From NCBI GenBank assembly GCA_022606425.2, contig JAHDVF020000001.1:1426001-1490000 (forward strand): a stretch of 64,000 nucleotides of DNA. Direction: 5' to 3'. The stretch comes from Lepidostoma basale. Taxonomy: Eukaryota > Arthropoda > Insecta > Trichoptera > Lepidostomatidae. The notes beneath the pieces are model-generated. The model had not been told where the DNA came from. It made no database searches and saw only the letters and a program-made list of their open reading frames with translations. The position numbers were made by a program, and so were the translations under genes. Within the stretch, counting starts at the first letter, position 1; the number at the start of each line of letters is the position of its first letter. Shown in pieces: positions 31,285 through 51,153 of this stretch.

Positions 31285-32685
31285 ATGGAGCCCGGCCACA
31301 ACAAGACGGAGGGGCCGGACGAGCGGGAGCAGCTGCGCATCGAGTTCTACGCCACGTACGATGTGATGACCGGCATCCGGATAGCCGCCACCCTCGGCGG
31401 CTTCTTCGGGCTCATGGTCTTCCTGGTCATATACAAGAGCAGGAGCAAGTCCGTAAAGGCCCTCAAGGACCCCAAAATAGCGGAGATCGCTGCCGCCGCC
31501 GTGGCCGAGGAGGAGGCCGAGGAGGAGGAGCGGCAGCTGGCTTACGCGCTCGAGGAGGCGCTCGGCGCGCGCTGCTCGCTCGGCGGCGCTCCGCCCTGGC
31601 CGCGCTTCTCCTCCGTGGGCGGCGGCTACAGCAGCCTGCTCGCGCCCCCGCGCCGTCTCACGAAGCTGCGCGGCGACAGCCTCCCCGGCTCTGCGCTCAG
31701 GTTCGACTGCAGACCGCCTTTCTACGAGGATGACATCGAAATGACTGAAGCCGTAGACGACTCCTCGTGCACCGTCCCCTCGGAGTACGTGAACCGCTTC
31801 CTGGCCGTGCCCGGCGGCTCCCGGCGGTACAGCAGCATCACGTGCTCCAGCTCCGGCAGCTCGTACCTGGAGCGGCGCGGCTCCTCCATCGTGTGCGCGC
31901 TGCCCGCCGTGCCGCCCGCCCCGCCCGCCGCGCGCTGCCGCCCGCCCCGCCCGCGCAACTCGCGCCGATACACCCTGCACGAGGCGGAGTGTCGCGACCT
32001 CTCGCACCCTATCGATATTAAAGTGATTCAGGCGACCCCGGAGCTGTCGCCGTGTGTCAGTGAACATACTATTCTCAACTGCGAGCCCCCCGCCTGCAAA
32101 CGGCTCGAGCCGGCAACGAGCGGAGTCGACCCTCGCGGTCTGGCTCCGCTGGCTTCGCTCGGCAGCTGCGGAGTCTCGCTCAGTGTAGACTATAAGGACT
32201 ACGACCTCCATTCGGTCGGGTCCGATTCGGTGTTTTTCGACGAGGACGAGTGTTTAGATACCGACGATGAAATCGAACAATTCTCCACCGACAGCGACGA
32301 GAGCCTGTCATACCGCCGAGGATATCCGACCGACGAGAGCAAGGAGCTGCGCCCCAGACGGCGCTCGAAGCACATCGTGGGCAAGTCGATCCCCGTGGCG
32401 TCCTCCCCGCCGCTGAGCGCGAGCGCGCTGGCCGTGAGGAAGCACCGCAGCTTCCTGAGCCGGCCGCTGACGCGCGCCACCCTGCGGAGGCTGTCGCACC
32501 CCACAGTCATCAGCTCGGCGCGCCGCGGCTGCAGCACCATCAGCGCGGCCGTGGGCGCGCGCGCGCAGGCGCAGGACGTGGAGCTGGGTTGCCGCGCGCC
32601 GGCGCCCATCGCGGACTACTCGGCCCGCACGCCCTCCCCGCTCAACCCCGAGCACTGCTCCTGGTCGCAGGAGACCCTCTTCTAG
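31285..32685 (+). CDS. Uncharacterised single-pass membrane protein, 466 aa
   Basis: A single GC-rich ORF in AT-rich surroundings; I do not recognise the family. The start ATCATCATGG has A at -3 and G at +4. Visible features: short N-terminal segment with an N-glycosylation sequon (N6-K-T); one hydrophobic helix at about 33-50 (IAATLGGFFGLMVFLVIY) followed by KSRSKSVKALK, which by the positive-inside rule puts the N-terminus outside; an Ala/Glu-rich helix (64-92); then ~370 residues of low-complexity cytosolic tail rich in Ser, Pro, Arg, with an acidic DEDECLDTDDEIEQF patch and basic RPRRRSKH. It ends WSQETLF, which fits a class I PDZ ligand (T-x-hydrophobic). Two upstream ATGs (31261, a 3-codon uORF; 31269, overlapping out of frame) may reduce initiation. 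A scaffolded surface or junction protein is inference only. Confidence 0.85.
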   Translation: MEPGHNKTEGPDEREQLRIEFYATYDVMTGIRIAATLGGFFGLMVFLVIYKSRSKSVKALKDPKIAEIAAAAVAEEEAEEEERQLAYALEEALGARCSLGGAPPWPRFSSVGGGYSSLLAPPRRLTKLRGDSLPGSALRFDCRPPFYEDDIEMTEAVDDSSCTVPSEYVNRFLAVPGGSRRYSSITCSSSGSSYLERRGSSIVCALPAVPPAPPAARCRPPRPRNSRRYTLHEAECRDLSHPIDIKVIQATPELSPCVSEHTILNCEPPACKRLEPATSGVDPRGLAPLASLGSCGVSLSVDYKDYDLHSVGSDSVFFDEDECLDTDDEIEQFSTDSDESLSYRRGYPTDESKELRPRRRSKHIVGKSIPVASSPPLSASALAVRKHRSFLSRPLTRATLRRLSHPTVISSARRGCSTISAAVGARAQAQDVELGCRAPAPIADYSARTPSPLNPEHCSWSQETLF

Positions 32686-33721
32686 CCGTCGGGTGACCGC
32701 TGCTGACCACGGCTGCGAGGAATATGAGGGTACACATATCGCATTCGCTATCCGCACATATAGATATTTTTTTACCGACGATATAGGATCATAACATTTT
32801 TAAGTAATTGTTTGTATATGTTGTATTTAAAATGTGAAAAAAAACGTTGTTTAGGTTATTGAGTATTGGACATTAAAAATAATAATAGCTTGTCGTTTGT
32901 AGATAAAATTATACAAATGTTATACGTGTGTTATCCCTCGTAATTGATTTTCTGTCTTGAAATCCAACTTCCCTACCCAAATTAATGTTAAATAAGAAAC
33001 TGAACCATGCCTACCAACATCTTATAAAATATTCTTTAGAATTTTGAATATAAATAGATAACTTATAAAGTGTAATTTTTTAAATGATTCAATTAAGATG
33101 AAATCTAATTAGTACTGTTTCATAATGCTGATTTTTATTGTTTGTAAATATATATATATATTTATATTATTTTTAATCTGTGAGGACTATCTCACTCATC
33201 AGGGTAATTTAAATTAATAGATCTTACCATTTGTTTAGTAGCAGTTGGAGTAGGTGAAATGCATAATCAAAACTATTATCACATGAAATTATTCACAAAA
33301 GTTAGTATCCCTTTTGTGAAACAATAATGTTACCTGTACTTTTGGATCTGCAATGGCACAACGACATAGATGTTTGTAAATAATATGTATGTAACTGTAA
33401 CACAAATCGAAATCAGCAACATTCTTCCCGTAGGATTCAAAGCATATATTTTCCTACTTACATTATATGAGCGCTGTTCTATAGTACTCGTAGCCTAGTT
33501 CAAGTTCATCGGTACAAGATCAGATATCATTTTTGCAAGAATATCAAATATACCCATGTAGCTAATTAATTGAGAAACTTGAGGTGTCTTTCAAACATTT
33601 ATATATGCATATACTTAACAGTCAAGTGTAATATTTAAATATCTCTCTGTGAAACATGTTTTGTATCTAAAGAAAACAATATTTTGGATGTCCTCAGAAA
33701 TTAGCTTAATTGTCAGATTAT
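32686..33721 (+). other. Probable 3' UTR and flank of the membrane-protein gene
   Basis: GC content falls sharply right after the stop codon. No second frame; a TA microsatellite at about 33150-33162. No decisive polyadenylation site could be chosen. Confidence 0.35.
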
Positions 33722-33734
33722 ATACTACACTTAA

Positions 33735-33878
33735 CTAACTACCTAACCATCACGCCGACTCCCCGAAAGGGTAGGCAGAAAGAATGGACTCACATTTTAA
33801 CCGATGCGGCCATCCTTCTCTTTTCGCCCCGCGGGAGACGCGGTGTGATGGGTTGCGAATCTCATCGCCACAATAGGC
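33735..33878 (-). mobile_element. SINE-like element, family T (copy 3) with 13-bp TSD
   Basis: A 144-bp, 5'-truncated minus-strand copy. ATACTACACTTAA flanks it exactly at 33722-33734 and 33879-33891. The shared 3' end (ACCATCACGCCG in plus sense) is intact. This is the clearest evidence that the family moves by target-primed reverse transcription. Confidence 0.9.
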
Positions 33879-33891
33879 ATACTACACTTAA

Positions 33892-35694
33892 TTATAAATA
33901 TTTTTTCTTTAAACCATCAGTTAGTGGTTTAAACAAAAAAAATATATAAAACAGAGATATGTGAAACAGAGTGCAAATATTTCTTATAATTTATGAGCAT
34001 TTGATAGAGACGAAATGTGATATTCAAAAACGCAGATGTGAAATATTACACCTGGGTGTTAATTTAATATATTAAATGTAGGGAAATGTCGCTCTAAGCG
34101 TTTCTCAATAAAAATATTTTGCATTGATGACAAAATAAATTTCTCAGGCCTCGGTTACACATTTGTTACCATATTATTAAAAAATAGTTACTCATTGGGT
34201 TAGTGTTTCATCGAAAATAACTTACAGATGTTCTCAGTTCAGATCAAAGGTATATAACTGTTTAGAATATGAATAACATGTGTAAAATACGACTAGTACT
34301 CCTTTTTATTATTATTTGTTAATTTGTTGATTGTCATAAGAGGGACCACCTAAGAGCGCAGAGTGATGAATGAGAATGGTGTACTTGTCTGAGATAAATA
34401 ATATTTAATACATATTATTATGATACTAACGGAGTGTTAAAGGTGAATTTTGTAATAAAAAGTGTAATATTAAAAATGCGCAGTTATCGAAATGTTTAAA
34501 GCAAAGAGCATTATACCCGACTAGATTCCGGTAAATGGAAAACATATGTATTTTTCAATGTCATTAGTTTAATCAACAGTCAATAAAGTATTACCCATGA
34601 ATGTTAATATGGCATGTAATTATTGTATTAAATGTTTAATAAATAGCTCAGGAGAAAGAAATAAAAGACAGCATTACAAGAAAATTGTCTTCTACAGCTA
34701 ATCTAGTAAAAATAATATTGATTGTTATTACACAAACATATTAGGATACATTGATGTGTTCACAACTTAATCGTTTGTATTTAAAGGATGTATATGTGTT
34801 AAAAACCTGAAACCCATTGCACCAGAATAATTTATTAATATTTCAATTCATCAACTTCTCATAAAAAAATGTATTTGAATATAGGTTTTTCTTTATCACA
34901 ATAGGTGCTGCTATTTGATGTAATGAGATATAATATTTTAATAATACAATAATAAAATCAGAAGTCCCCATACTACACTTTTAATCTACGCTATTTGCTA
35001 GATTCAAATATTTTTATAGAAGGTGTGTTCATAACTTTGATATAGGCCAAAAAATAAAAGCGTTATTTTCCATCAATTATCTCTATCCATGTGCCCATTT
35101 ACTTGTCCTCAATTTCCACAGACTAGTCGAAGCCTAAAAGGGTGGGATTATGGGATAAAAATAGCTTTCTCGATTTGATATGTCCATCAGCAATCTAGTC
35201 AATTTATGTATGTCTATATCAATATGTCAGTCTAAATGAGATAATGTGTATCGATAATCAAAATGTTGCCATATGTTATACTGAAAAGGCCTTGATATAG
35301 GCCGATCACATTTTAAAATGGTGCAGAAGTGAAAGAAAATTGACAATTAATTCTGACAAAAAGTTATTTTCAAACTGTATTCAAAATTTGCTTATTTATT
35401 TTGCATAAAATATTGATATCCAGAAGGTGAGTATTTAAATATATGTGATTTTGTAGGTTTTACAAAATACAGAAACTCGTTAATTTTGTAACTAATTATG
35501 TCTCATTATTGATTTAAATATACTTCATGTGTGAATATTTTTATCAGTCTTCATTTCTGTAGAAGACGATCATGTTGTACATGTTTATGCAATAAATGTT
35601 GATACAAACTAGTTTTTTAATTCAATTTTTACCCTTTAGCATTTAAACAATGATTTATCAATCTAAACTCAACTACTACTAAAGAACTGAACCT
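33892..35694. other. AT-rich interval, nothing recognised
   Basis: About 1.8 kb without coding-like frames or repeats shared in the window. Confidence 0.4.
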
Positions 35695-35960
35695 TCTCAG
35701 AGTACCAGAAATGAGAACCCTCAGAGATCGGATCTGAAATGAGACGATAAGGTCTGTCTGTGGTGTTGAAGACATAGTGAGGTAAGGAAGAAGCAGAAGG
35801 CTCTTTTGGAGGGATCATGTAGACCACATGGAGGATACAAGAATTGCAAAAATTGACAAAGATGAAAACCCCAGTAGCAAGACACCACCAGGAAGACTAC
35901 CGAAAAGATGGAGGGATGACTGATGGTCATCATCCCAGGACAGCTCATCGAAGAAGCTCC
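35695..35960 (+). mobile_element. Non-LTR retrotransposon, RT C-terminus (copy of 18825-19090)
   Basis: Starts AGAAATGAGAACCCTCAGAG (EMRTLRDRI-type) and runs through GGAGGGATCATGTAGACC (WRDHV) to CAGGAAGACTACC...GATGGAGGGA. Several in-frame stops. Confidence 0.65.
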
Positions 35961-36129
35961 GAATTAGATTTGATAACGACGTTTCCTCTCCAGGCTTTTA
36001 GGTCCACGCCTGATCTGCCACCTGAGGGATGCGCTCTCTACAGTTAAAGCTCTCCTGAGAGATTTAAAGACACAAAATAAACATAAAGTGTTATTTGACT
36101 GTTATGAAATAAAAATTGCTTCATAAAGT

Positions 36130-36330
36130 ATTTCTTCTTCTTCTTGCGCCATATTAGGCTTTTCTGATGTTGGCAATCACTTCTGTTCAGGCTCCTTATT
36201 CCAGTCCAGTCTTTAATGTTACGCAGCCATGACGTATGCCTTCAGCTAGGACTACATCATCGTTCAATTTTCCCCATTTCCAAAGTTGGAGGATCTCATA
36301 TTTATCTCCATGCAAGATATGACCCAGCTA
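36130..36330 (-). mobile_element. Non-LTR retrotransposon, RT C-terminus
   Basis: Minus strand reads WLGHILHGDKYEILQLWKWG then KLNDD, WLRNIKDWTG-type remnants and VIANIRKA, corresponding to YLGHILR.DKY.LLQLI..GKI...WLRNI..WTG...IANLR of another LINE family. Diverged. Confidence 0.6.
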
Positions 36331-37188
36331 GAAAATGTTACGGTCATTTATACTTTTTTAAACAATAATTCTCTGTTGCAATGAGGACTTCTGAATAGCT
36401 GATCAAATGTGTCCACAGTATACGAAGCATTCTTTTAATAAATTATTTTCATCTAATTTTACTTATAAACACTTTATTTTTTTTATGTGGTGTGCACCAT
36501 GCATTTTTGGCAATCATAAAATAAAAATACCCTTATCCCTAATTTAACTCATTTCCGACTTCCTTGAAAACAGACAATCCAGGGTAAAGCTGGGTGAGAT
36601 AAAACCATATCCCCCCATTAAGACAGGAGTACTACAGACTCCCTGATATTCAAATTCTGGACGTGAATTAGTTACCTTACCAAAGAGACTGCAGTGGAAT
36701 CAAATATTCAAAAACTATATCAAGGGCTTAGATGTCAAAAAACGATGGAGGAGGCAGGAATCATAATGCAGTGCTGATTTAAGTGGCATAATTATGAAAT
36801 AACTTTTAATACAGGGCAATACTAGCCAAATGCATCCTAGAACTACAATGTTATCCTAGGATATTTTCATGGTTTAAAATATCTGAAAATGTATCTAAAA
36901 AAGTTACATTAAGCCTAATATATTTGCGTTCCGTTTACTTCTGAGTATACCTTTTGTTAATAGGGCTTTTAATCAAAAGTTCATCATTACAAAGACAAAT
37001 ATATTTTTAAATATTTTTATTACCAGAAACTTGTTCAAAACTTACACATAAACATATAATGTAAATAATAAATAAATACTGTAAGTTATTTTAATGCACA
37101 TCTACGTAATCTAAGAATATGTGCATCGTATAAATATAGGATGGAATCCGGTTAATTTTTAATCTTAAATTAAAAGTATAGAAATAAC
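36331..37188. other. No gene; possible RT scrap near 36570
   Basis: Plus strand at about 36578-36650 reads VKLGEIKPYPPIKTGVLQTP, similar to the 'ETGVRQGD' RT motif context, but the following PLSP block is absent, so it is only a possible relic. Confidence 0.35.
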
Positions 37189-37389
37189 ATGCTTTACTCC
37201 TTGGGTTGGAAATCATTTATAAGTAGTTTAAGCATTTTGTGTGCATTATTGTGTTGCGTCCTGCGGAGATCCGAGCGTAGATATTATGAATATGACCGCC
37301 AAGGAGAGATCATTGAACTGCGAAAGGAAACAAAGTCCAGTGAGCGTACGGAGACATCAGTGTATCACAAAAAGGGGCTCATTTCTTAA
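37189..37389 (+). CDS. Candidate 66-aa single-pass membrane micropeptide
   Basis: ATG in an AACATG context opens a 66-codon frame with a hydrophobic helix at about 8-25 (KSFISSLSILCALLCCVL), then a strongly charged tail: RRSERRYYEYDRQGEIIELR, KETKSSERTETSVYHKKG. The composition is unlike the chance frames around it, and the helix-then-arginine arrangement gives a plausible N-out/C-in signal anchor. No family recognised. Frames downstream overlap it (37241-37468, no ATG at its start), so a frameshifted or spliced version is possible. No neighbouring feature confirms expression. Confidence 0.4.
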   Translation: MLYSLGWKSFISSLSILCALLCCVLRRSERRYYEYDRQGEIIELRKETKSSERTETSVYHKKGLIS

Positions 37390-37897
37390 ACAAGCAAGTA
37401 CAATAGAGCTGTCATGTATCAAGGAACCAGAGGAGTTAATCTCTGGTATACAAGCAAGGATGAAATGACAAATATCATTTCTAAAGCAGTGTCATGACAT
37501 AACCAAACTACATTCGGTGCAAATAATTTTACAAAACGGCCCTTTAAAATAAATAAATAAAACAAATAAGTTTTTTCTATATTCGCCATTACTTTGTGTT
37601 GGAGATTCATTGAACAATGTTTCTTTTTTTTTAAACTTTGTACTCAACACGAACTTTATTAAAATTAAAAAAAAAACAATCAGTGATATAAATAATATAT
37701 ATATTTTTTTAATTTTCAGTTTTGTCAGATTTAAAAAAAACATTAATGAAAAATGTTTAAAAAAAAATTATATCACTGATGAAGGGCTATTGTATCGGAA
37801 ATATGTTTGGTTTTTAATTTTCTAATAAAGTTGGTGCTGTGTACAAAGTTAAAAAAATAAAATAAATAAACATTGTTCAAAACATATTAAGTATTAA
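37390..37897. other. AT-rich interval with diverged family B element
   Basis: 37590-37860 has TATCACTGATGAAGGGCTATTG and a terminal AATAAAGTTGGTGCTGTGTA, resembling a diverged family B repeat. No gene recognised. Confidence 0.35.
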
Positions 37898-37906
37898 ATT
37901 TAAATT

Positions 37907-38776
37907 TATTTATTGTTTCTTGAACAATGATGTAAAACTCTATATTAAATAATTAATACGAATGAAAACATCAGCTTTCTAGAAGTTTAATATATTTTAT
38001 GGGAATGACATGTTTCGCCCATCTAAGGCATTATCAAATGTCATTTGATGAAAAACAACAATGTTGTAAAACTCCATATTAAATAATTAATACGAATGAA
38101 AACATCAGTTTTCTAGAAGTTTTATTATATTTTATGGGATACACAAGTTTCGTCCTTCTAAAGCATTATCAAATGTCATTTGATGTAAAACAACAATGAT
38201 GTAAAACTCCATATTAAATAATTAATACGAATGAAAACATCAGCTTTCTAGAAGTTTAATATATTTTATGGGAATGACATGTTTCGCCCATCTAAGGCAT
38301 TATCAAATGTCATTTGATGAAAAACAACAATGTTGTAAAACTCCATATTAAATAATTAATACGAATGAAAACATCAGTTTTCTAGAAGTTTTATTATATT
38401 TTATGGGATACACAAGTTTCGTCCTTCTAAAGCATTATCAAATGTCATTTGATGTAAAACAACAATGATGTAAAACTCCATATTAAATAATTAATACGAA
38501 TGAAAACATCAGCTTTCTAGAAGTTTAATATATTTTATGGGAATGACATGTTTCGCCCATCTAAGGCATTATCAAATGTCATTTAATGAAAAACAACAAT
38601 GTTGTAAATCTCCATATTAAATAATTAATATGAATCAAAACATCAGCTTTCTAGAAGTTTTATTATATTTTATGGGAATTAAATGTTTCGCCCTTCTAAG
38701 GCGTTATACCTTAGGAGGGCGAAACATGCAATTCCCATAAAATATAATAAAACTTCTAGAAAACTGACATTTTCAT
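37907..38776. repeat. Family A array with 269-bp higher-order tandem repeat
   Basis: Five arm-type units of 134 or 135 bp and a sixth, closed by an inverted arm. GTAAAACTC marks unit starts at 37932, 38066, 38201, 38335, 38470 and 38604. Two unit types alternate: type 1 has GCTTTCTAGAAGTTTAATAT and CGCCCATCTAAGG, type 2 has GTTTTCTAG, GATACACAAGTTTCG and CTAAAGC. Repeats 269 bp apart are almost identical, so the dimer was amplified recently. AATTTAAAT flanks the whole array at 37898-37906 and 38777-38785. Confidence 0.9.
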
Positions 38777-39023
38777 AATTTAAATGTGTAGTTACATCAG
38801 CTTTTTTGTTATCCATAAATAGAGTCTCTTTGCCTACAAAACATAAATTTAACAGATTTGACCATTCTTAGTTGATTTGTAGCTCCAAAATCGAGATTTA
38901 TTTTATAACATAAAACTTTGAAGCAATCAATTTTTTTTACACAAAAGCACTTTTTTTTTTCAAATATAAAAACCATTAATATTGTGTATTCTGAATATAT
39001 ATTATACAAAATACATACAATCT

Positions 39024-47573
<8,550 letters not shown>

Positions 47574-48544
47574 TTTGCCGGATATATCACAAGTCAGAAT
47601 TTCGAAATATTACACGTACTGACAAATTTAAACCGGCAATACTGTAGACCAAATATTACACATACCACATGGACATGTCAGATTCATTTTGACAATTTTC
47701 TATGGAATATGCAAAAACCATAGGGTATTCATATGAAATTTTACAATTAATAAATACCGGGGTTTAAAATATATATTTTATAAAGGATATTTAACTTGGC
47801 GGAAAACAAGATATTTCTGGTGTAATATAAACATATGAAAATGCAGACCCTCGCATCCTGTGACTATATGGTCAGCATAGGTAGGACTGCTTTGTGGGGC
47901 ACACAATCTAACCCAAATGTTCCCCCCTCATCATCATTTGCTGCGAGCTGGTCTCTGGCCGATAGCGGAAACATTATCATGGTTTCACACCTCTGCTCCC
48001 GTCTCTGTAGCACGTGGAATTGGAGTTTGTGAACTGGAGATTAATTTCTCAGGATCTTTGATACATGGCGCCAGGACGACAGCCCTGCTGTCATTGTTTT
48101 CTTTGTTCGAGTATAATTTTTGATTACAGATATCTCCGTGGATCGCTTTCTTATTTATTTCATTACTATGCTAAAAAGAAGAAGTGCATTTGGGTGCTGT
48201 GTATTCTGCACATGTTTAAAAATAAGAGTTTCAAATCGGAAAAATTAAGTATTCATAGAATTTTACGTCAATTAACAACAGTCAAAAGATTAAACCACTC
48301 AGTTAAACCGATTGGATTCGATTACTAAGTGCACAAATAATTACTTGTCTATCTCGCACACGCGAATACAGGAGATGCGAGACTGAGATATAAATTGTGT
48401 GAGACACTATTTGTATATTCTTTACACGTTATAACGCAAATTTCGTTACACATTTATCTAATAATTTTCCATTGCGTTGGCCAACAAGTATTTATTATGT
48501 AATAAAATAAAAATATTTATGAATGATATTAATAAATAAATAAA
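47574..48544. other. LARS upstream region, no other gene called
   Basis: Only about 35 nt of LARS 5' leader are distinguishable. A less AT-rich block at 47840-48110 has frames on both strands but no recognisable motif. Confidence 0.35.
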
Positions 48545-48650
48545 AATGTGGAGGAAGCTAGAGAGGTGCGTCAGGATCAAGTAGTGAAGCGATCCATTCT
48601 CTCTGCCTACTCATGTGGTAAAACAATGCGGTGGTTTGTTGTAGAGTAAA
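48545..48650 (+). mobile_element. LINE family T 3' end
   Basis: TGTGGAGGAAGCTAGAGAGG, GCGTCAGGATCAAGTAG, CATTCTCTCTGCCTAC, ending GGTGGTTTGTTGTAG: the last ~100 bp of the family. Confidence 0.65.
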
Positions 48651-48780
48651 AAAAATATTTTCAATATTATAAGGGGTGATAAATTACATACTTGATTTTG
48701 TAAAGGAAAAAAAATGTTCATCAAAAATCTTATGATGTAATGAATTAAAAACCAGTTAGTACTAAATAGAATATGCAACG

Positions 48781-48894
48781 AGCCATTCACAGTATTCACA
48801 CTGCAAAACAGTAATTGGAGCCATTCACAGTATTCACACTGCAAAACAGTAATTGAAGCCATTCACAGTATTCACACTGCAAAACAGTAATTGG
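48781..48894. repeat. Tandem repeat, 3 x 38 bp
   Basis: Unit AGCCATTCACAGTATTCACA followed by CTGCAAAACAGTAATTGG, starting at 48781, 48819 and 48857 with one substitution. Very recent minisatellite. Confidence 0.9.
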
Positions 48895-49519
48895 ATGGAA
48901 GGAAATAAGGAATAGGGGGACAGTAAAAAAATTGTACTAAATTGTTTTTGAATAAAATATCTAATTGATTTTAATAAAAATATACACTAAAAATAAACAC
49001 TAATAAACTGTTAAGAAAAGAAAAATACATAAAAAAAATTATGGAACAAAATATTGTCACCAATTTTGCAAGAATGCATAATTATATTTTTTAAATATGT
49101 ATAAAAAACCTTTTTTTTTAATGTCTTCTCTTGCATCATTGAGACAATTTTGCACTAAGAAATATGTTTATTTTTATCAATTAAAACGCTGTTTTTTCCA
49201 CTTCTGAATTTATTATTCTCAACGTGTTTTAAATATTTTAGGCTTTCATCGTGGCAAGAATGAAATAAATTATGCAAAATTAAAGTTGTTAATATAATTT
49301 ATGGGAAAAACTAAACAACACGTAGCACACATAATCATAAATGCAATGCCAAGTGATACATTTTTCAGAAAAATCATTTTTGTATCACCCAGTAAAATAT
49401 GTAAAATCCTATATAAAAGTTATGCAGTATTGGCAATGATATGCTAGCATGTACTAAAGATAACTTTAGATAATTAAACATATGTGTGCGATTGAAAGCA
49501 TATTAGAAGAAACTTATTT
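48895..49519. other. AT-rich interval, nothing recognised
   Basis: No coding-like frame or shared repeat. Confidence 0.4.
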
Positions 49520-49692
49520 TGTGAACATTGGACGATCGAAATTTGCGCGGGAGATGCCTATTGGTGGCGATGAGGTTTGCAACCCATCACACCGCATCTC
49601 CCGCGGGGGCGAAAAGAGAAGGATAAAAGTGTAGCAGTACATTATTTTTGCCTACCCTTTCGGAGAGACGGCGTGATGGTTAGTTAGTTAGT
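49520..49692 (+). mobile_element. SINE-like element, family T (copy 4) with 7-bp TSD
   Basis: Starts TGTGAACATTGGACGATCGA and ends CGGCGTGATGGTTAGTTAGT. CTTATTT flanks it at 49513-49519 and 49693-49699. An internal deletion removes the TGCCGCATCGGTT segment. The start agrees with the copy at 9265, so the family length is about 180 bp. Confidence 0.85.
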
Positions 49693-49832
49693 CTTATTTG
49701 AGTTATTAAAGTTCCAATAAACCAAAATCATTTAACATTTCTATCCTTGCGAAAATAATAAAAATAACCATATTTTGTTATAATAAAAATTGTAAATATT
49801 CCTGAAAATAAATGAAAGATGTGCTTTTCTAG

Positions 49833-51153
49833 TCACGACACTTTTGTATTATCTTTTTCATCAAGTTTTTCTGATAGCTCAGTTTGGTTTGGAGTTAATT
49901 TCTCGCTGTCTTCATCACTTGCAACTTTCAAAAATGGAATAATTTGAAATTTGATGCTTCCACCTTTCAGTTGTTTTTGTTTTATTGTGCCCAAATCTGT
50001 CACTTTTCCTTGAATGTCTGAAAAGATTTTCTCCTAAAAATATTGAAATATATGCATCACATAAGTTATTACAAAATATTTCACTAAAATTGTTTTGTAA
50101 AGCACATTAAAAGGTCTGTTTTTTTTTTTTAATATTTTATGCGAATGATATGTTCGCTTTGCTAAGGCATTATCAAAAGTAATTTGTTTATCAACAGTTT
50201 GATGACATTGCAAGGTGAAACATGTTATTCGTATAAGATATAATAAAATATCTAGAAAACAGACGTTTCCAATTTAATTAGTTATTCAATATGGAATTAT
50301 ACATCATTGTTCAAGAAACAATAAAAAAACATGTTATTCAACATTGAGGAAATTGCATGTGTTCTATAAGTCTCGTTATATTTTATGGGAGGAACATGTT
50401 TCACTTTGGCAAATATAATTTGAAAAAAATAATGCCCTAGCAAAGCGAAACAAGCGTTTGCTATTTGGCTTATAACCTAAAAATACGCAAATATATTAAC
50501 GTACTGTAAGTTCTCGAGTTTTGTCATCACCATTTATGACAATTCGAACTTCGTAAAACTTTTGAAGCCATTTGGTCAATTTTCTTAAATGCGCATCAAA
50601 ATCATGCTGACCAATATTCGAAGAAAAAGGTAAAAATTTCTCCCCTTTAATGGAAGGTTCTTTTCGAGATTCTCTTTTTTCAGCCCGTCTTTTAAAGTCT
50701 TCTTCGTGAAATTGTTGACCTGTCATCAATCTAAAAGAAAAATACAGATAATAACAGACATCAAATATTGAATGAAATAAATCAGAGAAACAGAGTTGAT
50801 AATAAAATTTTGTGGACATACAAAGTCAGATCATTAAAATTTCAGAATAACAAATATAACACAAAACAATTTATTGATAATTACTTATAGACTGGTCTTT
50901 TAGTTTTTGTATCTAAATCAATTATCTTTACTAATTTTAATTCTCTTCGTTTAGATATTTTATCAGCTTCTGCAAAGCTGACTATTGATATCTCATCATC
51001 CGGGGCTATTAAAGTGACTTTAACATTTGCATCGCCGACTTTCTTTTTAACATTGGTAAATCCGTGACCAGGAAGTAGAGATTTAGTAGATAGTAAACTA
51101 CAGTGGTTTTGAAGTAAATTAAAAAGATTAATTTTCCCTATTGATTTCAACAT
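49833..51153 (-). CDS. MTIF3: Mitochondrial translation initiation factor 3, 3 exons, 231 aa
   Basis: Binds the mitochondrial small ribosomal subunit and keeps the subunits apart for initiation. Exons: 50885-51153, 50505-50730, 49833-50033, GT-AG, phases consistent. The N-terminus MLKSIGKINLFNLLQNHCSL is basic, hydroxylated and free of acids, as in a mitochondrial presequence. The IF3 N domain ends at residues RPVYKLMTGQQF; the C domain follows with HDFDAHLRKLTKWLQKFYEV then RIVINGDDKTREL. A 30-odd residue acidic/polar C-terminal extension (ASDEDSEKLTPNQTELSEKL) is typical of mitochondrial forms. The start at 51153 is the first in-frame ATG; a 2-codon uORF begins at 51161. Similarity of IF3 proteins is low, but the domain order is clear. 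Confidence 0.9.
50115..50335. mobile_element. Palindromic element family A in MTIF3 intron 2
   Basis: Left arm GCGAATGATATGTTCGCTTT, right arm AGATATAATAAAATATCTAG through TTGTTCAAGAAACAATAAA; the left outer end is lost. Confidence 0.65.

Noticed and set aside
31242..31733. 163-codon plus-strand frame overlapping the start of the membrane-protein ORF
   Set aside because: It lacks a genuine ATG at its 5' end, is Gly/Arg/Ala-rich from the shifted frame, and shows no domain; kept only as an overlapping uORF from the weak ATG at 31269.
31198..32211. 337-codon minus-strand open frame opposite the GC-rich gene
   Set aside because: Antisense shadow caused by GC-rich codons with few stops; composition is Gly/Ala/Arg low complexity and the plus frame has start context, TM helix and a coherent tail.
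32199..32757. Minus-strand frames of 136 and 149 codons
   Set aside because: Both lie opposite the Ser/Arg-rich tail of the plus-strand gene and are frame shadows.
47835..48328. Plus-strand frames of 65-87 codons upstream of LARS
   Set aside because: Some have ATGs, but no motif, splice pattern or conserved-looking block; overlapping frames are equally open.
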